Shown: positions 7,264 through 14,722 of the stretch, piece after piece
Numbering within the stretch: the stretch's first letter is position 1
How the letters are laid out: the number at the start of each line of letters is the position of its first letter
NCBI GenBank assembly: GCA_964509475.1
Contig: CAZDXJ010000048.1
Span: forward strand, 1-17,983
Length of the DNA stretch: 17,983 nt
Direction of reading: 5' to 3'
DNA from: CAZDXJ01 sp964509475
Lineage (GTDB): Bacteria; Pseudomonadota; Gammaproteobacteria; Methylococcales; Methylomonadaceae
Program-made: the position numbers and the translations under genes
The notes under the pieces: generated by a model
Told to the model about the DNA's origin: nothing
The model's database searches: none
The model's input: only the letters and a program-made list of their open reading frames with translations

Positions 7264-7405
7264 CTGTATGCAGTAAAATGACTCAGTGACCATCAAGTCA
7301 CCATCAAAAAATGCATACAGTTTAACTAGCTGGCATACTCATTGTGTCAGAAAAATGCAAATTCAATACTAAAGAACCCTGAAAAGTCAGTTTCTGAGTC
7401 ATTTT
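7264..7405. repeat. Nested inverted repeats upstream of hlyIII
   Basis: Two perfect, partly interleaved inverted repeats occupy the gap before hlyIII. CTGTATGCA (7264-7272) pairs with TGCATACAG (7312-7320), and AAAATGACTCAG (7275-7286) pairs with CTGAGTCATTTT (7394-7405). Inside is GTGAC/GTCAC (7286-7290, 7297-7301). The outer right arm ends four bases before the probable hlyIII ribosome binding site. This could be an operator or an mRNA leader structure, or the trace of an old insertion. Confidence 0.55.
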
Positions 7406-7421
7406 CTCCAGGTTATTGAAA

Positions 7422-8087
7422 GTGGACATTATCAGCATTCCGGGATTTACTCATCCCGTCAGTTCATTGAGTCATTTATTAGCCGCCGGTGTGTTTGCTG
7501 TACTCAGCATTCCCTTGCTGCGCCGCTGCCAGGGACGTGTTCTCTGTTTCTGGTCGTTGGCTATTTTTGCCTTTACCGTAGTGTTCCTGTTGTCAATGAG
7601 CGGGGTCTATCATCTGTTGGAAGCCCATGGCCCGGCGCACAGAGTACTGGCGCGCCTGGATCATGCCGCCATCTTTGCATTGATTGCGGGCAGTTTCACA
7701 CCCTTGCAGGCATTGTTTTTCAAAAACCCCTGGGCACGCTGGGGCTTATTGATGCTGATTTGGACAATTGCAATTCTGGGCATCATTCTGAAAGCTATAT
7801 ATTTTAATGACATCCCGGAAACCCTTGGTCTTTCCATTTATTTGAGCCTGGGCTGGTTTGGCCTTGTATCCAGCGGCGTTCTGGCCAAAAATCGCGGTTT
7901 CCGTTTTATCCTGCCCATGGTTTGGGGCGGTATTTCCTATACCGTAGGCGCGTTGGCGGATTTCAGCCGCTGGCCGGTTCTGATTGCCGGCGTTTTGGGG
8001 CCCCATGAAATCATGCATTTTGGCGTATTGGGAGGCATTACCGGTTTCTGGTGGTTCTTTTACAGTAGAACTGTGGAACGATGGTAA
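7422..8087 (+). CDS. Hemolysin III / PAQR-family seven-helix membrane protein
   Basis: This member of the HlyIII/PAQR superfamily is an integral inner-membrane protein with seven predicted helices and a buried zinc-type site. In order I see SMSGVYHLLEAHGPAHRV (the S-x3-H motif), LDHAAIFALIAGSFTPL (conserved Asp and the GSFTP motif) and, near the C-terminus, HEIMHFGVLGG (H-x3-H). All zinc ligands are kept. Bacterial members are linked to membrane homeostasis and possibly hydrolysis of ceramide-like lipids; haemolysis is doubtful for most. The length (about 221 aa) is normal. The start is uncertain: a TTG at 7416 sits only 3 bases after AGG (7410-7412), while the GTG at 7422 has a better 9-base spacing. 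It is flanked on both sides by mobile-element debris. Confidence 0.88.
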   Translation: MDIISIPGFTHPVSSLSHLLAAGVFAVLSIPLLRRCQGRVLCFWSLAIFAFTVVFLLSMSGVYHLLEAHGPAHRVLARLDHAAIFALIAGSFTPLQALFFKNPWARWGLLMLIWTIAILGIILKAIYFNDIPETLGLSIYLSLGWFGLVSSGVLAKNRGFRFILPMVWGGISYTVGALADFSRWPVLIAGVLGPHEIMHFGVLGGITGFWWFFYSRTVERW

Positions 8088-8111
8088 CATCCCTGCATAT
8101 TTAAAATTTTC

Positions 8112-8296
8112 GTATCTACTGACCCCCCTCTAAAAAGCCGGTGCAGGTTGTGGATTTATCAGGCTTGCCCAGCCCTTCCACGGAAGAGCTGGGCTTGCAT
8201 AACCTGGGATGTTATGCCGAACGACAGGGATGTATGCACGTGTCCTGATAAATCAATGACCTACTCCGGTTACAACACAACCAGGTGAGTCGTTAC
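8112..8296. mobile_element. Type B MITE, copy 1 (185 bp)
   Basis: This aligns end to end with the copy at 16968-17151, from GTATCTACT to GTTAC. Its outer ends have drifted (GTATCTACTGAC and GTGAGTCGTTAC). Inner inverted repeats GATTTATCAGG (8153-8163) and CCTGATAAATC (8244-8254) are perfect. The hairpin core GCCCAGCCCTTCC/GGAAGAGCTGGGC lies at 8167-8194. The flanks AAAATTTTC and AAAACTTTTC suggest a decayed target duplication. It has no coding capacity and is older than the other copy. It lies between hlyIII and def. Confidence 0.8.
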
Positions 8297-8430
8297 CAAA
8301 AACTTTTCGAACATCGTAAGCTATTGACTCTTGATAGTGACGCAAGGTGTTTGACAACATAAAATCAATAACTTACAGAGCATTTATATTTTTTGTCGTG
8401 TACAGGGAAAGTTTTCGAACATAGAACCGG

Positions 8431-8436
8431 TATAAT
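8431..8436 (+). promoter_or_regulatory. Candidate -10 box of def
   Basis: A perfect TATAAT ends 7 bases before the def ATG at 8444, so a transcript from it would be nearly leaderless. No good -35 is found at 16-18 bases (the best region reads GAAAGTTTTC). A TTGACA at 8351-8356 is too far away. An 11-base direct repeat TTTTCGAACAT occurs at 8304-8314 and 8412-8422, the second copy directly upstream of the -10. Confidence 0.4.
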
Positions 8437-8443
8437 ATCAATC

Positions 8444-8971
8444 ATGCATTTACGCCAAATCGCTCAACTCGGCGCTCCAGTATTGCGGGAAAGCGCGAAA
8501 ACCATCACTGATCCAGACACAGCGTTTGTCCATGACATTATCAGCGACATGCAGGTCACATTGGCCGACTCCGGTGGCGTGGGTTTGGCGGCGCCACAAA
8601 TTTATGAACCCTACCGGATTATTATCGTTGCCTCCCGTCCTACACCACGTTATCCATACGCACCGGAAATGCAGCCTATAGTAATGATCAATCCGGAATA
8701 TCAAATTTTGAGTGAAAAAATGGAAACCGATTGGGAAGGCTGTTTAAGTATCCCCGGTATTCGGGCACGGGTACCGCGTTACCAACAAATCAGCATCCGT
8801 TATTGTCAAACCAGTGGAGAAATCATCGAACGGATTTTTGAAGGTTTTATTGCCCGGGTTTTCCAGCATGAACACGATCACTTGAATGGTATCGTTTATC
8901 TGGATCGGGTCGAGGATAACAAAAATATCGTCACTGAAAAGGAATTTTTCAAACAGATTGCATCGCGTTGA
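8444..8971 (+). CDS. def: Peptide deformylase
   Basis: This enzyme removes the formyl group from the N-terminal methionine of nascent proteins, using an Fe or Zn ion in the cytoplasm. The 175-aa product has all three signatures: G45VGLAAPQ52, E98GCLS102 with metal ligand Cys100, and H142EHDH146 with ligands His142 and His146 and catalytic Glu143. The ATG at 8444 gives MHLRQIAQLGAPVLR, the expected N-terminus; a TTG 51 bases upstream would add 17 unlikely residues. No Shine-Dalgarno is evident, consistent with a leaderless message. It stands alone and is not next to fmt as in many bacteria, so it may be a second, non-fmt-linked deformylase. It lies 87 bases upstream of the LeuA-like gene, on the same strand. 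Confidence 0.95.
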   Translation: MHLRQIAQLGAPVLRESAKTITDPDTAFVHDIISDMQVTLADSGGVGLAAPQIYEPYRIIIVASRPTPRYPYAPEMQPIVMINPEYQILSEKMETDWEGCLSIPGIRARVPRYQQISIRYCQTSGEIIERIFEGFIARVFQHEHDHLNGIVYLDRVEDNKNIVTEKEFFKQIASR

Positions 8972-9058
8972 TTGCATGAAAAGCGCATTTCAGGCGATAA
9001 TTAGAAGTTTTCTGTTTACTTGGTACTTCGTGGCCAAACAATAACCTTCAAAGCCTTT

Positions 9059-10636
9059 ATGACAACAAAAAAACGTTCTATCCATTTGATGGATACAACC
9101 TTGCGCGATGGTGAACAAACGCAAGGGGTTTCCTTTTCGCCGGATGAAAAACTCAATATTGCCAAGGCACTTTTGGAATCCTTGCGCGTCGATCGCATCG
9201 AAGTCGCATCCGCACGTGTTTCCGAAGGTGAAAAACAAGCCGTAACACGCATCAACAACTGGGCAAGACAGGAAGGTTACAGCAGACAAATCGAAGTTCT
9301 CGGATTTGTCGATTACAACAAAAGTGTTGACTGGATTCATGAAACCGGCGGCCAGGTTATCAATTTATTGACCAAAGGCAGTGAAAAACATTGTCACAAA
9401 CAACTCGGCAAAACCCTGGACGAACACGTCGCCGACATCAAACGAACCGTAAGCTACGCGCTGGAGAACAAGCTGATGGTCAATGTTTATCTGGAAGACT
9501 GGTCTAATGGCTACAAAGATAGCCGGGATTATGTCTATGCGCTGGTCGATCAAATCAAGGGCATCGGTATTTGTCACTTCATGTTGCCCGATACACTGGG
9601 GGTTATGGCACCGGATGAAGTTTACGCCAGTATCTCGGACATGTGCAGCCGTTACCCGGATCTGTCATTTGATTTTCATCCCCATAATGATTACGGGCTG
9701 GCAACGGCCAATGTCATGGCGGCGGTGCGTGCCGGTGTCGATTCCATTCATTGTACCGTCAACTGCCTGGGTGAACGGGCAGGAAACGCTTCCCTGGCCG
9801 AGGTTGCCGTCGTTTTACGCGACAAAATGGGGCTGCAAATCGGCATCGATGAAAGCCATATCTTTCGCATCAGTAACATGGTGGAAAACTTTTCCGGCAA
9901 ATGGGTGGCGGCCAACACACCGATTGTTGGTGCCGACGTGTTTACGCAAACCGCCGGCATTCATGCCGATGGCGATCACAAAAGCGGTCTGTACGAATCC
10001 CGGCTCAGTCCTGAACGGTTTTCACGCACCCGCCGTTACGCCCTGGGTAAGATGAGCGGCAAGGCATCGCTTTTAAAAAACCTGGAAACCCTGGGCTTGG
10101 ACTTATCCGAAGAAAACCAGAAAAAAGTACTGGCCCGTATCGTAAAACTGGGCGATTCAAAACAGCGTATCACCGCTGAAGATTTACCGTTTATTATCGC
10201 CGATGTACTGGAAAGCAAAAGTTATCATCATATCAAGTTACTGAACTGCTCCATTACCAGCGGTTTTGAACTGGAATCGACGGTCAGTCTGCGCGTTGAA
10301 GTACAGGGCGAGGTTTATGTCGCCTCGGGGGCGGGCAACGGCGGTTTTGACGCCTTCATCGACGCCATCAACAAGGTTCTGAAGAAAATCAATTACAGCC
10401 TGCCGCCTTTAGTGGATTACGAAGTGCGTATCCCCAAAGGCGGCCATACCAATGCCTTGACCGAATGTATCATTACCTGGCAATGCGGTGACAAATCCAT
10501 GAAAACCCGTGGCGTCCATTCCAACCAGGTTTTTGCCGCCGTATTGGCCGCGCTCAGAATTATCAATATCCAGTTGCATGAGCTGGAAAACCAGGCTTTA
10601 CAAGCCAAAACACAGGCGCCCAGCAAACCGCGTTAA
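9059..10636 (+). CDS. LeuA-like synthase (2-isopropylmalate/citramalate/homocitrate synthase family)
   Basis: This DRE-TIM-barrel enzyme condenses acetyl-CoA with a 2-oxo acid. The 525-aa product has the catalytic/metal motif D12TTLRDGEQ20, the metal ligands H207PHNDYG with His207 and His209, and NCLGERAGNASLAEV (about 235-249). TQTAGIHADGDHKS follows in the hinge region. After about residue 390 a C-terminal regulatory (LeuA dimer) domain follows, including ASGAGNGGFDAFIDAINKVL. The overall type differs from canonical LeuA (HPHNDYG rather than HCHNDLG), so the 2-oxo acid substrate cannot be fixed from sequence. The start is taken at ATG 9059; a TTG at 9020 would add 13 residues. It converges on a LeuB-like gene and their stops overlap. 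leuC and leuD are not adjacent. Confidence 0.85.
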   Translation: MTTKKRSIHLMDTTLRDGEQTQGVSFSPDEKLNIAKALLESLRVDRIEVASARVSEGEKQAVTRINNWARQEGYSRQIEVLGFVDYNKSVDWIHETGGQVINLLTKGSEKHCHKQLGKTLDEHVADIKRTVSYALENKLMVNVYLEDWSNGYKDSRDYVYALVDQIKGIGICHFMLPDTLGVMAPDEVYASISDMCSRYPDLSFDFHPHNDYGLATANVMAAVRAGVDSIHCTVNCLGERAGNASLAEVAVVLRDKMGLQIGIDESHIFRISNMVENFSGKWVAANTPIVGADVFTQTAGIHADGDHKSGLYESRLSPERFSRTRRYALGKMSGKASLLKNLETLGLDLSEENQKKVLARIVKLGDSKQRITAEDLPFIIADVLESKSYHHIKLLNCSITSGFELESTVSLRVEVQGEVYVASGAGNGGFDAFIDAINKVLKKINYSLPPLVDYEVRIPKGGHTNALTECIITWQCGDKSMKTRGVHSNQVFAAVLAALRIINIQLHELENQALQAKTQAPSKPR

Positions 10637-11739
10637 ACCGTTGGCAAGGCGCGTAATTTTTCAACCACCTTGTCGCCAAACTGATCGGTATTGATCATGG
10701 TTACACCGCTTCCGGGTTTGGATAAATCCGGTGTCGAATAACCGTCCATAAACACGGACTGCATTGCCTGCCACAGATTGCGGGCTTCTTCGCTCATCGC
10801 GAAACTGTATTCCAGCATCATCGCCACCGAGCCTATCATCGAATAGGGATTGGCGATATTCTTGCCGGCGATGTCCGGCGCCGAACCGTGCGAGGGTTCA
10901 TAATAGGCTTTTTCATCACCCAGACAGGCGGACGGCATCAAGCCCAGTGAACCCAATATACCACCACCTTGATCACTGAGTATGTCGCCAAACATATTTT
11001 CCATGACCATAACGTCAAATTGCCCCGGATTCAGGCATAACAAGGTTGCTGCCGCATCAACCAGCAAATGTTTGACTTCAACTTGCGGGTAGTCACGGGC
11101 AACTTCCTCCAATACTTCATTCCATAACACACTGGATTTCAGCACATTGCTTTTGTGGATATTGTGCAGCACTTTTTTACGGTGCATCGCCAATTTAAAC
11201 GCTTCGTGCAAAATCCGGCTGATTTGCTGTTCATCGTATTCCAGGGTCTCCTTGACATAACGCAAACCCTGATCATTGACACCAACCTGTTTTTCGCCAA
11301 AATAAAGCCCACCCACCAGTTCCCGGACCATGACCAGATCAATACCTTCCCCAATTACTTCCGCCTTCAGCGGCGAAAAATGCGCCAGACCCTTGGGCAA
11401 ATAAACCGGCCTGAAATTGGCATAGGTATTATAACGACGGCGCAACGGCAACAAAGCACCCCGCTCCGGCTGTTTATCCACTGGAATTTTCTGCGATTCC
11501 GCGTGACTCAAACCAATCGTACCTTTGAGAATCGCATCAGCCTGGTCACAAATGGCTTTGGTTTCCTCTGGAAACGCATCGCCACAGGCAAAATAAGCGC
11601 TGGCACCAAACAAAGCAGGCAGCAACTCAAAGCGGACATCATTACGTTGCTCGACAACGCGCAAAACCTTGACCGCTTCCTGCATAATCTCCGGGCCGAT
11701 ACCATCACCGGCCAATAACGCAATCTTGTAATGTTTCAT
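10633..11739 (-). CDS. leuB: LeuB-like dehydrogenase (3-isopropylmalate dehydrogenase family)
   Basis: This NAD-dependent oxidative decarboxylase belongs to the isopropylmalate/isocitrate dehydrogenase family, which in leucine synthesis turns 3-isopropylmalate into 2-oxoisocaproate. The 368-aa product has GDGIGPE (11-17), the substrate loop RRRYNTYANFRPVYL (100-114), RELVGGLYFGE (139-149) and the catalytic Lys196. Metal aspartates lie at Asp228, Asp252 and Asp256 (NMFGDILSDQGGG), and the NAD-binding YEPSHGSAPDIAGKNIANP is present. Odd points: the usual D-K-A-N around the lysine is H-K-S-N, and the loop is not the standard RxxLxxxANLRP form. A paralogue with a related substrate is therefore possible. 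A Shine-Dalgarno (TAGG) precedes the ATG. It lies 51 bases downstream of zapE. Confidence 0.82.
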   Translation of the reverse strand: MKHYKIALLAGDGIGPEIMQEAVKVLRVVEQRNDVRFELLPALFGASAYFACGDAFPEETKAICDQADAILKGTIGLSHAESQKIPVDKQPERGALLPLRRRYNTYANFRPVYLPKGLAHFSPLKAEVIGEGIDLVMVRELVGGLYFGEKQVGVNDQGLRYVKETLEYDEQQISRILHEAFKLAMHRKKVLHNIHKSNVLKSSVLWNEVLEEVARDYPQVEVKHLLVDAAATLLCLNPGQFDVMVMENMFGDILSDQGGGILGSLGLMPSACLGDEKAYYEPSHGSAPDIAGKNIANPYSMIGSVAMMLEYSFAMSEEARNLWQAMQSVFMDGYSTPDLSKPGSGVTMINTDQFGDKVVEKLRALPTV

Positions 11740-11790
11740 GTTTTACCTATACAACAATCCACCCCACTCAGCGGTGCGGGCAAAATTGAT

Positions 11791-12945
11791 CTATTCTACT
11801 TGAGTTTTAGCTTTCTGCCTATATTGTTCCGATTGCATTTCCATTAACCGGGAAGCGGTTCGGGCAAATTCAAACGTTCCTTTCCCGCTCAAATATAATT
11901 CATCCACTTCGACCTCCGCTGTACAAATCAAAGATATCTTGTGCTCATACAAAACATCAATCAAGGTCACAAAACGTTTCACTTCATTATGCTGTTGCGC
12001 CGAAAAACGCGGAATGCCAGCCAGCAGTATCACCTTGAAGCGCTGGGCAAGATACAAGTAATCCATAGCCCCCAAGAGTTGAACGCATAAGGATTCAAAC
12101 GAAGCCATGGCAACATCTTTATGAACAGCATTTAAAGCGATACGCCGCCCCATGCTGTCCAGAAAGCCCGATTGTACAGGCGCCGCATGTGTTAAAACGC
12201 GGTAATGCGACTGTAAAAAGGCATCCGCTCCGGCATCCAGCGGATAATAATAGAACCGCTGTCGTGTACGACTCAAATGGCGCCGGTAATCCTTGTCCGT
12301 GTGCAAATGTTGTATATCCAGGGTTTGTTTCAGCAGATCGATAAATGGCAAAAAAAGCTCGCGTTGCAAACCTTGATCATATAAATCATCGGGATGCCGG
12401 TTGGAGGTAATCACCACAACGACACCAAGCCGGAACAATTCACCGAACAAACGGGACAGCAGCATCGCATCGGCAATATCGGTGACATGGAATTCATCGA
12501 AACAAAGCAATTTATAAGACCTGCGTATCGTCTTTGCCAACGCCAACACGGCCTTTATATCCTGTTGTTGCCGACATTGATGGATAAACCGATGCACCTC
12601 CTGCATGAACACATGAAAATGTATCCGCCGTTTTTGCGTCAACGGGCACTGCTCGAAAAACAAATCCATCAACATCGACTTACCACAGCCCACAGCACCA
12701 TAGAGATAAATCCCGGCACAAGCAGGTGATTTTCTTGCCAACCGCGATGGCCGGGACCCTGCCTGCAACTGGCTGGACAAGGCCTGTAATTCCAGCAGCA
12801 CAGCCCACTGCTTAGTATCGTAATGCAGCTGTCCGGCATCGACGCTTTGCCGGTAACGTTGCTCCAGCAGGCCGGTTTTGCCGGAAAAATCTTTTGAGTT
12901 TTCGTCGAACGAGGGTTGGTAAAGCTTGTTAAACAGTAATTTCAT
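11791..12945 (-). CDS. zapE: Cell division protein ZapE (AFG1-like ATPase)
   Basis: ZapE is an AFG1/LACE1-type AAA+ ATPase that associates with FtsZ rings and affects constriction, especially under stress or low oxygen in Escherichia coli. The 384-aa product has Walker A G83AVGCGKS90, Walker B LLCFDE (146-151) followed by the family signature FHVTDIADAMLLSRL, and a VITSNRHPDDLYDQGLQR sensor/arginine-finger region. PFIDLL follows, and then the C-terminal small domain. The length matches the usual 370-390 aa. Its ATG lies three bases after the mlaC stop, so the two are co-transcribed. Pairing of mlaC and zapE is unusual; no functional link is implied beyond shared transcription. Confidence 0.93.
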   Translation of the reverse strand: MKLLFNKLYQPSFDENSKDFSGKTGLLEQRYRQSVDAGQLHYDTKQWAVLLELQALSSQLQAGSRPSRLARKSPACAGIYLYGAVGCGKSMLMDLFFEQCPLTQKRRIHFHVFMQEVHRFIHQCRQQQDIKAVLALAKTIRRSYKLLCFDEFHVTDIADAMLLSRLFGELFRLGVVVVITSNRHPDDLYDQGLQRELFLPFIDLLKQTLDIQHLHTDKDYRRHLSRTRQRFYYYPLDAGADAFLQSHYRVLTHAAPVQSGFLDSMGRRIALNAVHKDVAMASFESLCVQLLGAMDYLYLAQRFKVILLAGIPRFSAQQHNEVKRFVTLIDVLYEHKISLICTAEVEVDELYLSGKGTFEFARTASRLMEMQSEQYRQKAKTQVE

Positions 12946-12948
12946 CCG

Positions 12949-13593
12949 TTATGAATGCTCTTCATTTTCCTTTAAGGCGGCAACATTGCGCTCCGACATT
13001 TTCGCGATCACGGCATCCAGAGAGCCTTCGCGTTTTACTTCATTTTTAAAGCTGGTGCGATAATTGGTCACCAGACTGACACCTTCGATGATGATATCAT
13101 AAACCTTCCATTTTCCTTTGACTTGAATCATCCGGTAATTAATCGCAATCGGTGTTTTACCCGGCTGTAACACTTCGGTTTTTACCAAGGTTTTTTTCGT
13201 ATCGCCGGCCAGCTTCATGGGTAAAAACCGTATACTCCAATCCTTGAATGCCAAAAATGCCCGGGCATAGGTTCGAACCAACAGCGTCTGAAATTCCTTC
13301 TTGAATGCACGGCGTTGTTTTTTGGACGCCCCCCGCCAATGCTTGCCCAAAACCAAAGCCGAAATCCGGTTAAAATCCACATGCGGATAAATCACTTCCT
13401 CGATATATTCGTTCACCTTGGCGAAATCCTGTTTGAAATCCTGATCACGCAATTTCGCCTTCATCTGATCCGAAGCGGTCTGAATCGCTATCTGGGGTGG
13501 CAAAAGTTCCCCGCCCGCCGCCTGTACACCGAATGGCAGCAATCCGATAAAAAATACAATCCAGAATTGGACCGAATGCTTTTGATGTTTCAT
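12949..13593 (-). CDS. mlaC: Phospholipid-binding ABC transporter periplasmic protein MlaC
   Basis: This belongs to the MlaC/Ttg2D family, soluble periplasmic carriers that shuttle phospholipid between the outer-membrane MlaA complex and the inner-membrane MlaFEDB transporter. From the ATG at 13593 the 214-aa product has a signal peptide (basic start, hydrophobic core FWIVFFIGLLPFGVQA, cleavage after VQA). The family features IEEVIYPHVDFNRISALVLGK, FKKEFQTLLVRTYARAFL and KWKVYDIIIEGVSLVTNYR follow. A CGGAG Shine-Dalgarno (13599-13603) sits five bases before this ATG; the longer start at 13629 has none. The rest of the mla operon is not here, so this is either an isolated paralogue or a split operon. 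Confidence 0.92.
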   Translation of the reverse strand: MKHQKHSVQFWIVFFIGLLPFGVQAAGGELLPPQIAIQTASDQMKAKLRDQDFKQDFAKVNEYIEEVIYPHVDFNRISALVLGKHWRGASKKQRRAFKKEFQTLLVRTYARAFLAFKDWSIRFLPMKLAGDTKKTLVKTEVLQPGKTPIAINYRMIQVKGKWKVYDIIIEGVSLVTNYRTSFKNEVKREGSLDAVIAKMSERNVAALKENEEHS

Positions 13594-13705
13594 ATACTCT
13601 CCGTAAATACCGGCAATTTGATGATGCACGCCCCCATATTAGCGCAGTAACCCGCGATTAGCTGTTACAATAGGAAGCGTTTAGAAAAACCACTGATACA
13701 CTGAT

Positions 13706-14722
13706 ATGGAAAAGACTGCCCATAATACCATCAATTTCCCAAATGTCCGCATGCGCAGAATGCGATTTGATGATTTTTCCCGCCGGTTAATGCGGGAAAC
13801 GCAACTGACTGTCGATGATTTAATCTACCCGATGTTTGTTATTGAAGGACAACAGCAACGGCAAAACATTCCCTCCATGCCCGGCATTGAACGCCTGTCG
13901 ATTGACTTGCTCCTGCAGGAGGCCGAACAAATCCATCAACTGGGTATTCCGGCCATTGCCTTGTTCCCGGTCATTGCATTGGAAAAAAAATCGCAAGATG
14001 CCTGCGAAGCCTACAATCCGGATGCCCTGTTGCAGCGCACGGTACGCACACTGAAAAAAAACCTGCCGGAACTGGGTATCATTACCGATGTCGCCTTGGA
14101 TCCATTCACCTCGCACGGACAGGATGGTTTGCTCGACGCGCAAGGCTATGTGATTAACGATGAAACGGTTGCGGTTTTGGTCAAACAAGCCCTGTCTCAT
14201 GCCCGGGCTGGCGCCGATATCGTCGCGCCTTCCGACATGATGGATGGCCGTATCGGCGCAATCCGGCAAGCGCTTGAAAACGAAGGTTTCCGCAACACGC
14301 GCATTCTTGCCTATTCGGCAAAATACGCGTCCAGTTTTTATGGACCGTTCCGCGATGCGGTTGGATCGGCTGCAAACCTGGGTGCCGGCAATAAATACAG
14401 TTACCAGATGGACCCGGCCAATTCCGATGAAGCCTTGCGCGAGGTACAACTGGACATTCAGGAAGGCGCCGACATGTTTATGGTCAAACCGGGGCTGCCT
14501 TATCTGGATATTATCCATCGGATTAAACAGCAATTCGGTGTGCCCACTTTCGCCTATCAGGTCAGCGGCGAATACGCCATGCTCAAAGCCGCTGCGCAAA
14601 ATGGCTGGCTGGATGAAAAACAAACGGTATTGGAAGCGCTGCTCGGCTGCAAACGCGCCGGCAGTGACGCCATTTTGAGTTATTACGCCAAATCGGTCGC
14701 GGAATGGCTGCATGAATCTTGA
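13706..14722 (+). CDS. hemB: Delta-aminolevulinic acid dehydratase (porphobilinogen synthase)
   Basis: This cytoplasmic enzyme condenses two 5-aminolevulinate molecules into porphobilinogen, the second common step of tetrapyrrole synthesis. The 338-aa TIM-barrel product has the two active-site lysines, Lys206 in LAYSAKYASSFYGPFRDA and Lys261 in MVKPGLPYLD, and the DIVAPSDMMDGR segment. The metal-site region DVALDPFTSHGQDG (128-141) has no cysteine triad. It therefore belongs to the zinc-independent, magnesium-responsive class, as in Pseudomonas and many proteobacteria. It starts 76 bases from the longest possible mlaC reading, in a divergent arrangement, and a TACAAT at 13666-13671 could be its -10. 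The next gene overlaps its 3' end by 11 bases. Confidence 0.96.
   Translation: MEKTAHNTINFPNVRMRRMRFDDFSRRLMRETQLTVDDLIYPMFVIEGQQQRQNIPSMPGIERLSIDLLLQEAEQIHQLGIPAIALFPVIALEKKSQDACEAYNPDALLQRTVRTLKKNLPELGIITDVALDPFTSHGQDGLLDAQGYVINDETVAVLVKQALSHARAGADIVAPSDMMDGRIGAIRQALENEGFRNTRILAYSAKYASSFYGPFRDAVGSAANLGAGNKYSYQMDPANSDEALREVQLDIQEGADMFMVKPGLPYLDIIHRIKQQFGVPTFAYQVSGEYAMLKAAAQNGWLDEKQTVLEALLGCKRAGSDAILSYYAKSVAEWLHES

Noticed and set aside
8167..8194. Hairpin core as an intrinsic terminator
   Set aside because: It is a strong stem but has no following T-run on either strand, and it is present in mobile elements regardless of gene ends.
11155..11718. Plus-strand open frame of 187 codons opposite leuB
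   Set aside because: It is antisense to a clear dehydrogenase gene, with no ribosome binding site and no family motifs.
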